Shown: positions 8,757-15,434 of the stretch, piece after piece
How positions within the stretch are numbered: the stretch's first letter is position 1
Layout of the letters: every line of letters starts with the position of its first letter
Origin: Oligoflexia bacterium
GTDB lineage: Bacteria; Bdellovibrionota; UBA1018; CAIMNF01
Length of the DNA: 46,842 nucleotides
Assembly: GCA_903831745.1 (NCBI GenBank)
Contig: CAIKYX010000096.1
Coordinates: 1 to 46,842 of the forward strand
Direction of reading: 5' to 3'
Translations under genes and position numbers: made by a program
The notes under the pieces: generated by a model
Database searches by the model: none
What the model was told of the DNA's origin: nothing
Seen by the model: only the letters and a program-made list of their open reading frames with translations

Positions 8757-9065
8757 ATGCTTAAAGATTTTCGCGCATTTCAATTTGCAAAAGAGTTTCA
8801 TTGGTCATGTAAAAACCTAAAAGTTTCAAAATATCTTCAGGATCAATTGCTTGGTGCTAGCTCAAGCGTAGTCTTGAATCTGGCCGAAGGGTCTGGAAAA
8901 AGAACAGCCGCCGAACAACGTCGTTTTTATGGAATTGCACTCGGAAGTCTTCGAGAATGCGAAGCCATATTGGAATTGGAGAGAATTGATCAGATAGCTC
9001 TGCGTCAAACCTTAGATCAGCTGGGAGCCATTTTATTCAAATTAAGCCGTTCTTCTGAAAACTGA
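8757..9065 (+). CDS. Four-helix-bundle protein (S23 / 23S rRNA intervening-sequence protein family)
   Basis: The 102-residue product matches the IVP/S23 pattern. It opens with LKDFRAFQFAKEFHW, then SKYLQDQLLGASSSVVLNLAEGSGK, then EQRRFYGIALGSLRECEAILEL, then a final helix. The NLAEGSGK..AAEQRRFYGIALGSL block is the family signature. Members are small helical, often pentameric proteins, basic on one face. They are found in 23S rRNA intervening sequences and, as Avd, beside diversity-generating retroelements. No reverse transcriptase or variable repeat is visible here. The track begins at a GTG at 8733; I prefer the ATG at 8757 because family members start with the LxDFRxL helix. Neither start has a strong Shine-Dalgarno. 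The gene is enclosed by a 59-base inverted repeat. Confidence 0.85.
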   Translation: MLKDFRAFQFAKEFHWSCKNLKVSKYLQDQLLGASSSVVLNLAEGSGKRTAAEQRRFYGIALGSLRECEAILELERIDQIALRQTLDQLGAILFKLSRSSEN

Positions 9066-9118
9066 AATCCGTACTGGACTGAAACTTCAAACAGAAACTC
9101 CAAACTCAAACTGCATTT
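9060..9118 (-). repeat. Inverted repeat arm, right (four-helix-bundle element)
   Basis: This is the reverse complement of the left arm at 8671-8729, with two mismatches in 59 bases. It contains the last sense codon and the TGA of the enclosed gene. Confidence 0.9.
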
Positions 9119-9378
9119 TTAGGTAATGTTTTTCGAGCCTAAATTGAATGATTTCGCGTGCGATCACGTCCGAGAAGGTTCCTTGCCTTTGAATCGAAAT
9201 CCTGAAGTTAAATGATCATAGTTTAACGGTGAATTGCCCACTATCGGGTACACGATATAATTCCCAGAATCGCCCGCCGATCTCTATTAAATAGGTGCCA
9301 TTCTTTCAGCTTGTCAGATTTAATCGCAGCTCAGTTTTCCTGGTGTAGGATCAAGTCCCGACTTCCACAGCTGATCTG
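9119..9378. other. Non-coding stretch right of the four-helix-bundle element
   Basis: No ORF with coding character was seen. It holds the right copy of the outer degenerate inverted repeat and lies beyond the stop codons of both flanking genes, so it is a tail-to-tail spacer. Confidence 0.5.
9284..9321 (-). repeat. Outer degenerate inverted repeat, right copy
   Basis: This is the partner of 8495-8532 in opposite orientation, about 83% identical over 36 bases by eye. It may be the edge of an older element or one member of a dispersed intergenic repeat family. Confidence 0.5.
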
Positions 9379-9639
9379 TTATGCCGTAAGGCTTTTCAGC
9401 TGATCCTTGGCATCTACTTCGGCGAGCTGGGTATAACCACCGATGAGTTTTTCGCCGACAAAAATCTGCGGAAGGGTTTTCATTCCGGATTTCTTTTCGA
9501 ACTTGCTCCACTCTTCGTCAGACCAATCGTCGATCATGATGGTCTCGAAAGGAATTCCTCTTTGAGTCAGAAGACCTTTCGCCTTTACACAGTAAGGGCA
9601 ATTTTGCATGGCATAGACGGTAACTTTTTGATTAGACAT
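9379..9639 (-). CDS. grxC: Glutaredoxin (Grx3 type)
   Basis: The 86-residue protein has the dithiol active site CPYC at residues 14-17, the cis-proline loop TLPQIFV near 55 and the glutathione-binding GGYTQLAEVDA near the C-terminus. It is a cytosolic thiol-disulfide reductant that uses glutathione to reduce ribonucleotide reductase and other disulfides. The length and motifs fit GrxC. A glutathione-synthetase-like ATP-grasp gene lies 9.4 kb away in the same window, consistent with glutathione use. It stands just downstream of rnd on the same strand, 57 bases away. Confidence 0.93.
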   Translation of the reverse strand: MSNQKVTVYAMQNCPYCVKAKGLLTQRGIPFETIMIDDWSDEEWSKFEKKSGMKTLPQIFVGEKLIGGYTQLAEVDAKDQLKSLTA

Positions 9640-9696
9640 GCCGCTACAGTATCAAATTTTGATGCATTGCTAAACAAAAAGGTGGGCCCGACCTTT

Positions 9697-10932
9697 TTAC
9701 TTGAGCCTAACTCTGCCACCATCGATCGTAAGAACTTGTTTACCTGTGATAAAATCGAACAACTTCTTCATTCCTGCATCACCCAATTGTGAGGAAACTA
9801 ATTCACTGGATACCAGATCTTCGATCGTTTTTGGCCGCAATCGGACGAGTGGCAATAACGAAGCAGGCGGAACAATGTGCTTACTTGCGATTTCATATTC
9901 GTCAGCAAGAACGCTCAGACAAACTCGAAGGAGATCGATGATTCGACTTTCTTCGGACGAAGCCTGTAGCACAGCACGGCGCTTAAGATCACTTGGAATT
10001 TCAACTCCCGGAGCTGACCCCCGCTTTACCGCATTCAGAATCCGGCTGGCATGCGGTTCTTTCACTTCACCTTTCGAGAGTCCTCGGAAACCATGAAGCT
10101 GTTCGCTGGTCGTGGGCTTGATCTTGGCTAAATCGATCAGCACCCCATCATCCGCAAGCCAACGCCTTGGAACATTGAGTTCACGCACGCGCTCTTCTCG
10201 CCATTTGACGAGTTCGAATAAAACTCCGTAATCTCGAACATTGAACTTACCGGATTGAGCAAGTCTTCTCGCGACTTCATCCGGAGGAACTTCATAAAGA
10301 GCTCGATCACAAAATTTGGATGAAAGCTCCATCGCCCAGGTTCGACGTCCTGCTTTATCGAGTCGCTCGAACAATACTTCAGCCGTTTCGATCAAATGTT
10401 GAACATCAAGCAAGGCATATTCAAGCACTGGCTTTGGAAGCGGCCGCTTCGACCAGTTTGTCCGAGCATAGCCCTTGGGATGCTCGACCCCCAGAACCGA
10501 CTTCATCAAATTTCCAAGGCCGATATTATCGCCCATTCCGCAAAGTGAAGCGCCGATTGCCGTATCAAAAACCGGGGTTGCCAGCATTCCAAAAGCCGAC
10601 AAGAGACATTCCTGATCTCCGTGCGCGGCATGAACCACTTTTAGTATCGCTGGATTCAAAAGCACATCGATCAAAGGCTTTAATTTATCGGTATCAAAAG
10701 AATCAATTCTGCCAGATCTGCCGGTCGCAAATGCCTGAACATCTACCAGCCACGCTTCAGTGCGGGTTGCGATTTGAAGAATCTCTAATTTGGGATAGAA
10801 AGTACTTTCGCGAATAAACTCGGTATCAAAAGCGATTTCTTTCGCCAACGCCAATTTTTGAGCGAGCGCCAGTATCTCTTCTGGAGTAGTAATCAAGGCT
10901 GATGATCCGGGCAGTGCTGAACTCGAAGGCAT
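9697..10932 (-). CDS. rnd: Ribonuclease D (DEDD 3'-5' exoribonuclease with HRDC domain)
   Basis: The product has an N-terminal DEDD exonuclease domain: Exo I with AFDTEFIRESTFYP (Asp36 and Glu38 as metal ligands), Exo II in VVHAAHGDQECL near 102, and Exo III in YALLDVQHLIETAEVL near 178. The stretch LVKWREERVRELNVPRRWLADDGVLIDLAK is the start of the HRDC helical domain that binds RNA. RNase D trims the 3' ends of tRNA and other stable RNA precursors in the cytoplasm. The 411-residue length is slightly longer than the E. coli enzyme, which has 375. It ends 57 bases before grxC and begins eight bases after the preceding gene's stop. Confidence 0.92.
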   Translation of the reverse strand: MPSSSALPGSSALITTPEEILALAQKLALAKEIAFDTEFIRESTFYPKLEILQIATRTEAWLVDVQAFATGRSGRIDSFDTDKLKPLIDVLLNPAILKVVHAAHGDQECLLSAFGMLATPVFDTAIGASLCGMGDNIGLGNLMKSVLGVEHPKGYARTNWSKRPLPKPVLEYALLDVQHLIETAEVLFERLDKAGRRTWAMELSSKFCDRALYEVPPDEVARRLAQSGKFNVRDYGVLFELVKWREERVRELNVPRRWLADDGVLIDLAKIKPTTSEQLHGFRGLSKGEVKEPHASRILNAVKRGSAPGVEIPSDLKRRAVLQASSEESRIIDLLRVCLSVLADEYEIASKHIVPPASLLPLVRLRPKTIEDLVSSELVSSQLGDAGMKKLFDFITGKQVLTIDGGRVRLK

Positions 10933-10940
10933 GTCTCCGA

Positions 10941-11465
10941 TTATTGTGGCATACTACAGGCCGGCTCGCCAGCAGGAGTAGAATATCCGTACAGATTTCC
11001 GTTTACGACCATCCATCCGTCCGGATGCTTGCCTTGGTCTCGATTACCTGGGTTACAATGAACCCAGTGAATGATTCCGCCGTTAGGTGATGAGCTGTCG
11101 GTAATGTAATCACCGCAAGCAGAAACGCTCATTCCAGGCAAAATGCTAGTGGGTTCGCCAAACGCATTTTGAGAAATGACTTCAAGATCTCCCCTACCGT
11201 CACCATTCAAATCAATCGAAAAGTGGGCATGGCCTGTTTGATCGGCAAACCGTGCTACCACAGTTCCCTGAACCAACGCTCTCGTCGTGAATTGATTTTG
11301 CGTATTGTGCAAGTATTGCAACACTTGGGCATTCATCACACCCAGGGCTGAAACTTTATCATTGTCGTAACAGTTGATTGCGCTTGCTGATGTTGTTTTA
11401 AGGAAAAAAAGAACAGACAGAACTAAGAAACTCGGAACTAGTCGTACAGATTTGCGTACAGTCAC
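10941..11465 (-). CDS. Exported DUF3465 family protein
   Basis: A signal peptide (SVRLVPSFLVLSVLFFLKTTSASA) is followed by about 145 residues. The C-terminal block, SILPGMSVSACGDYITD..NGGIIHWVHCNPGN then HPDGWMVVNGNLYGY, fits the DUF3465 pattern as I remember it (G-x-Y ... GGVIHWTHxDPxG ... GGW...G..Y). The strand FSIDLNGDGRGDLEVIS has an Asp/Asn/Gly-rich calcium-loop look where other members have a plain strand. The family function is unknown. The track starts at a GTG at 11486. I place the start at the GTG at 11465, which follows GGGGGAG with a five-base gap. Confidence 0.8.
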   Translation of the reverse strand: MTVRKSVRLVPSFLVLSVLFFLKTTSASAINCYDNDKVSALGVMNAQVLQYLHNTQNQFTTRALVQGTVVARFADQTGHAHFSIDLNGDGRGDLEVISQNAFGEPTSILPGMSVSACGDYITDSSSPNGGIIHWVHCNPGNRDQGKHPDGWMVVNGNLYGYSTPAGEPACSMPQ

Positions 11466-11595
11466 TCGTGCTCCCCCAATCGCCACCCAGAATAGGTTTC
11501 GTGCTTATAGACTTACGCAGGAGAGGTTTTAAAATCAAAAGAAAGCAACCAAATCGATTCTAAAGGACGAGCGGTGCATTAGATTCTTTAATAAT

Positions 11596-12054
11596 TTATG
11601 CGGCGTTTTGATAATGAATGGTAGCGACTTCAATCACGCGGATTCTAACCTTAGCTTTAGGGCCTGCGAGCAAGAAATCGGTGCGAGTAGCGTCTTTTAC
11701 AAAAACTTGGAAAGCGTATTGGGCAATTACCCTTGAAGCCTCATCTTCGGCTTTTTGAAAGGATTCGATCTTGGTACGGGATTTAAACCATTGAACCGCG
11801 TGCTCTTGCACTTCGGGCTTTACGAAGGGTTGCGAGAGCAGACCTTCAACGAAATCCGCAAATTCTTCATCCTCGGAAGTCTTTTTAGACCGAAATTCAT
11901 GCACCCGTTTTAAGGGCTGCGGATCTTCATTCATTAGGGCCAACTCAAGCTCGAGAATCTCGTCTGAATCCGTAAGGGTTTCAGCTAGTACCAGTTCTCC
12001 CTGGTTCTTCGCGACGATCAAAGCAATGGTGGGCTGTTCATTTGCCTGCTTCAT
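11596..12054 (-). CDS. Hypothetical cytoplasmic protein
   Basis: The 152-residue product is soluble and acidic, with no signal peptide or membrane segment. It has a Glu/Leu-rich helical middle (DEILELELALMNEDPQPLKRVHEF) and a Val/Arg/Ile-rich end (KAKVRIRVIEVATIHYQNAA) that looks like beta strands. I do not recognise the family. It is transcribed divergently from the release factor 3 gene with about 75 bases between the starts. Confidence 0.65.
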   Translation of the reverse strand: MKQANEQPTIALIVAKNQGELVLAETLTDSDEILELELALMNEDPQPLKRVHEFRSKKTSEDEEFADFVEGLLSQPFVKPEVQEHAVQWFKSRTKIESFQKAEDEASRVIAQYAFQVFVKDATRTDFLLAGPKAKVRIRVIEVATIHYQNAA

Positions 12055-12128
12055 ACTCTACTTATCGGACTAAATCGGTCAAATATTGAGTCCCTTTTTA
12101 TTTTATCTTAATTTTGCTAGGATGGCCT

Positions 12129-13781
12129 GTGTCAAACATGACGAGCTTATTGGAATCACAGGTAAAACGGCGACGAACCTTTGCCATCATATCGCATCCG
12201 GACGCCGGAAAGACGACCTTGACGGAGAAATTACTCCTTTATGGCGGGGCCATTCACTTGGCAGGGGCTGTCCGCGCCAAGGCCAATCAGAGACATACCA
12301 CCTCGGATTGGATGGAAATCGAGAAGCAACGGGGTATCTCGATCAGTACCTCTGTTCTTCAATTCGAATATAACGGCACGATTATCAATCTTCTCGATAC
12401 TCCCGGCCACAAAGACTTCTCGGAAGACACTTACCGAACGCTTATGGCCGCCGATGCTGCCGTGATGTTGATCGATGCGGCCAAAGGGGTCGAGCCCCAA
12501 ACTCGAAAATTATTCGAAGTTTGCCGCATGCGAGGCATTCCTATTTTTACGTTTATCAATAAAATGGATCGTCCTTCGCGCGAACCACTCGACCTACTCG
12601 ATGAACTCGAACGCATTTTAGGAATTCGCTCTACGCCAATGACCTGGCCGATCGGATCAGGCGACCGCTTTCGCGGAGTTTACGATCGCCAATCACAGGA
12701 AGTGCTTTATTTTCAAAGAGACTCGACCGTAGCCAAAGGAAAAAAACTCGAACCGAAAAAAATGACCGGAGTGGATGATCCTGAATTCCTGAAGAGCCTC
12801 GGCGGCGAACGAGGAGATGAACACGAAGCCCAGGAGCTCTATCAACAATTCAAGACAGAACTCGAACTCCTCGAAATGGCCGGAGATCCGTTTGATTGGG
12901 AACGCGTCCTCGAAGGACAACTCACACCGGTGTTTTTTGGATCCGCAATGAACAATTTCGGAATCGAGCGCTTTCTCGATCGTTTCATCGAACTCGCACC
13001 TGCCCCTGCCCCGCGCACTTCGACCGAAGGAAATGAAATTCCACCGACGGACTCAAAATTTACATCTTTCGTATTTAAGATTCAGGCCAACATGGACCCT
13101 TCGCACCGCGATCGGGTCGCCTTTATTCGCATTTGTTCAGGCCATTTTACCCGCAACATGCTGGTACGTCATTCTCGCCTCGAGAAAGACATCAAACTGG
13201 CCATGCCCGTCAGTTTCTTCGGCCAAGACCGCGTTGTGGTGGAAGAAGCCTGGCCAGGAGACGTCATCGGCTTGGTCGACACCGGATCGACACTTCGAAT
13301 CGGCGATACCCTTTCTCAGATCAAAGGCCTCGAATACGCGGGAGTCCCTTCGTTTTCGCCAGAACACTTCGCGATCGTCATCCTGAAAGATCCGATGAAA
13401 CGCAAGCAACTGCAAAAAGGGCTGGAGCAGCTTTCTGAAGAAGGCGTTGTACAGATCTATCGCCAACGAGGAATGGGTGACAAGGACCCGGTGCTCGGCG
13501 CAGTAGGTGCCCTTCAGTTTGAAGTTCTGCAACATCGATTGGCTGCTGAGTACACAGTCGATACCAAGATCGAAAAAATGCCTTATGTTCACGCGCGCTG
13601 GGTGCAGGGACCAGGATTGGATCCCGATTTCTTCGAACGCCGCGAGGATTCTCGGTGCCTGCTCGACCGCGATGACAATCCGGTGTTGTTATTCAAGAGT
13701 GATTGGGCTTTACGTTGGGCTGCAGACAACTATAAGACGCTTGAATTCATGACGACCGCTCCGATCAAGAAGAGCCACTAG
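12129..13781 (+). CDS. prfC: Peptide chain release factor 3
   Basis: This translational GTPase removes RF1 or RF2 from the ribosome after peptide release. G1 is HPDAGKTT near residue 23, with the RF3-type sequence LTEKLLLYGGAIHLAGAV after it. G2 includes RGISISTSVLQFEY, G3 is DTPGHKDFSEDTY and G4 is NKMDR. The DWMEIEKQRGISI segment and the long C-terminal domains ending in FMTTAPIKKSH fit RF3 rather than EF-G. The track begins at a TTG at 12114. I place the start at the GTG at 12129, six bases after AGGA. Its 3' end overlaps the convergent patatin gene by 17 bases. Confidence 0.95.
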   Translation: MSNMTSLLESQVKRRRTFAIISHPDAGKTTLTEKLLLYGGAIHLAGAVRAKANQRHTTSDWMEIEKQRGISISTSVLQFEYNGTIINLLDTPGHKDFSEDTYRTLMAADAAVMLIDAAKGVEPQTRKLFEVCRMRGIPIFTFINKMDRPSREPLDLLDELERILGIRSTPMTWPIGSGDRFRGVYDRQSQEVLYFQRDSTVAKGKKLEPKKMTGVDDPEFLKSLGGERGDEHEAQELYQQFKTELELLEMAGDPFDWERVLEGQLTPVFFGSAMNNFGIERFLDRFIELAPAPAPRTSTEGNEIPPTDSKFTSFVFKIQANMDPSHRDRVAFIRICSGHFTRNMLVRHSRLEKDIKLAMPVSFFGQDRVVVEEAWPGDVIGLVDTGSTLRIGDTLSQIKGLEYAGVPSFSPEHFAIVILKDPMKRKQLQKGLEQLSEEGVVQIYRQRGMGDKDPVLGAVGALQFEVLQHRLAAEYTVDTKIEKMPYVHARWVQGPGLDPDFFERREDSRCLLDRDDNPVLLFKSDWALRWAADNYKTLEFMTTAPIKKSH

Positions 13782-14970
13782 GCGCGGTACTTTTTTCGAG
13801 ATTGGTTTTTGCCCGAAATGGATCGCCGTACATAAATTCAAGGACCGAATCCTTTTTGCGAATCGTATCGTTATAACCCAATTCGATCAGCTGGCCGGTA
13901 TAAGCTTTTTCAAACGCCAGGTAAGATAGCAAATCCCAACCCTTGTCTTCTTTGGCGCCGACTCCTTTTAAAAGGAAGCGTATCAAGGTTGGAAACTCTT
14001 TCAGCGTACCGCGTGCCAGATGCCCGAGATCCTGGGAAGGACGAAGCGCCATGACCGGAATCTGTTTGAGCATCGAAGGCATTTTAGCCCGTTGTTCATC
14101 GCTCATGATCGAGATCGTGCTATTGATACGCTCCATTCGCTCGATGTCAGTTTCGAGCGAATCCAAGAAGACGGCGTTCAAAAGCACACCGCCGATTTCG
14201 GCAATCGTCAGATCTTCGCGTTTCAGGGTCTGATTGAGCTGGATCGTTTGTTCGTGGCTGCGGAAATATCGAATCCCAATGGCAATGATCCGATCAGAAC
14301 CCAGATGGATCGCAGGTGAAAGTGGCGAAGTCAGACGAATGCAGCCATCGCCATAAAGAGCGCCCTCCAACTTTACCGGCGGAAAAAAAACCGGAATCGC
14401 GCTCGAGGCCATGACATGTTCGACGGTCAGTGGGATTCTTACCCCTAGCCGGTTCGAACGAACCCAGGATTCAATCCCACCATCTCCATCGGCGCCATCA
14501 TAAAAACTGATTGCGGTTCCGGTCAGATAGTTGGTGGCAGAAACCGCAACGCCTCGCAAGATTCCCTGTTTGAAAAATTCCTGCAGGCGATCAAGATGAA
14601 GCTCCTGTGTTAAAAGCTGCCTGAGCGGTTCTGTGTTCAGAAGATAATTCGCTTTGTTCGCACCGGTGATTCCGCCCATCCCGACCGTGCGGAGCCACTT
14701 CGAACCCAATGATGCGATCGAGGTCGTATCCGTTCGATAAATTCTTTCGGAGTGTAGGTTTCCCCATAAGTCCCAGAGGCCTTGAGCCCCTATTTTGAAA
14801 TCATCCGCGCGCGACATGATGTAGCCACCATTGATCGCACCCGCCGATACTCCGGTAATGACATTGAACGGACTTTTCTTTTCGTGAGTCAGTTCAGAAA
14901 TCGCTTGAATCACTCCGACTTGATATGCAGCACGCGCTCCACCGCCGGTCAGTACCAGACCTAAGTTCAT
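13765..14970 (-). CDS. Patatin-like phospholipase
   Basis: The first block is the oxyanion-hole loop GLVLTGGGARAAYQVGV. The nucleophile elbow is GVSAGAINGGY (Ser near 45), and the second half of the Ser-Asp dyad is in LYGDGCIRLTSPLSPAIHLG (Asp near 203). This is the catalytic set of patatin-family lipases, which cut phospholipids or acyl esters. There is no signal peptide, so the enzyme is likely cytoplasmic or peripheral to the inner membrane. The C-terminal 150 residues (about 250-401) have no motif I recognise. It is convergent with prfC, overlapping it by 17 bases. Confidence 0.9.
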   Translation of the reverse strand: MNLGLVLTGGGARAAYQVGVIQAISELTHEKKSPFNVITGVSAGAINGGYIMSRADDFKIGAQGLWDLWGNLHSERIYRTDTTSIASLGSKWLRTVGMGGITGANKANYLLNTEPLRQLLTQELHLDRLQEFFKQGILRGVAVSATNYLTGTAISFYDGADGDGGIESWVRSNRLGVRIPLTVEHVMASSAIPVFFPPVKLEGALYGDGCIRLTSPLSPAIHLGSDRIIAIGIRYFRSHEQTIQLNQTLKREDLTIAEIGGVLLNAVFLDSLETDIERMERINSTISIMSDEQRAKMPSMLKQIPVMALRPSQDLGHLARGTLKEFPTLIRFLLKGVGAKEDKGWDLLSYLAFEKAYTGQLIELGYNDTIRKKDSVLEFMYGDPFRAKTNLEKSTAPSGSS

Positions 14971-15009
14971 AACTAGATGATACCAGACGAAAGAGATAAT
15001 CTACAATGC

Positions 15010-15038
15010 TTGTACGACCCCCTGATTTACGTTATAAA
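15010..15038 (+). promoter_or_regulatory. Candidate sigma-70 promoter for a near-leaderless mRNA
   Basis: TTGTAC (15010-15015) and TATAAA (15033-15038) are separated by 17 bases. Transcription would begin about seven bases later, within a few bases of the ATG at 15048. This argues that the longer ORF starting at 15006 is not the real reading frame start. No Shine-Dalgarno lies before 15048. Confidence 0.5.
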
Positions 15039-15047
15039 ATTGACATC

Positions 15048-15434
15048 ATGGCAACACGCACTTCCTTCAAAGTCACCATTGAGTCGAGAGACAACCGAAG
15101 CCTGACCAAGACCTTTGGCGAATTGACCCGTCTCGAATGGAATGCGCAAGAAAAGCTCCGAAACGCTGCCAGGATCTTTCTGATCCTTCTCGGGGCAATG
15201 GTGGTCTCGATCTTTATCCCGATGCTGCATTTCATCCTGGTTCCCACGCTCCTGATCGCTTCGTTTGTGGTGGCACTCGACAAACTCAAAGAAGCGGCAC
15301 GCAATGACGGAGGCAGCGCGGAATGCCCGAAATGCCACGCAACATTCGTCATTCAAAAATCAAAGTGGAGCGATAAATTTCATGATACCTGTAATCATTG
15401 CCGAGAAGACCTAGAAATCCATCTCGTACGCTAG
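15048..15434 (+). CDS. Small membrane protein with zinc-ribbon
   Basis: The 128-residue product begins MATRTSFKVTIESRDNRSL. It has one or two closely spaced hydrophobic segments (LRNAARIFLILLGAMVVSIFIP and LHFILVPTLLIASFVVAL) followed by a soluble tail. The tail contains CPKCHATFVIQ and DTCNHCREDLE, two CxxC knuckles that should bind zinc. I do not recognise the family. The start is taken at 15048 because a good promoter lies just upstream. Its 3' end overlaps the convergent acyl-CoA ligase gene by 24 bases. Confidence 0.7.
   Translation: MATRTSFKVTIESRDNRSLTKTFGELTRLEWNAQEKLRNAARIFLILLGAMVVSIFIPMLHFILVPTLLIASFVVALDKLKEAARNDGGSAECPKCHATFVIQKSKWSDKFHDTCNHCREDLEIHLVR

Larger units (their letters stand above)
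8671..9118 (+). mobile_element. Palindrome-bounded four-helix-bundle (IVS/S23-like) element
   Basis: A 448-bp unit is bounded by long inverted repeats: 8671-8729 and 9060-9118 are 59-base arms with only two mismatches, and the outermost 48 bases match perfectly. Inside lies one gene for an S23/IVP-type four-helix-bundle protein, whose stop codon is within the right arm. The layout copies that of intervening sequences in bacterial 23S rRNA genes, where a stem encloses an IVP gene, but here it sits between two protein genes. Immediate flanks are CTAG on the left and TTAG on the right, a possible but weak target duplication. That the unit is mobile is inferred from structure; other genomic copies cannot be checked here. 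Confidence 0.6.

Noticed and set aside
8733-9065. A diversity-generating retroelement around the four-helix-bundle (Avd-like) gene
   Set aside because: No reverse transcriptase gene, template repeat or variable repeat is visible within several kilobases.
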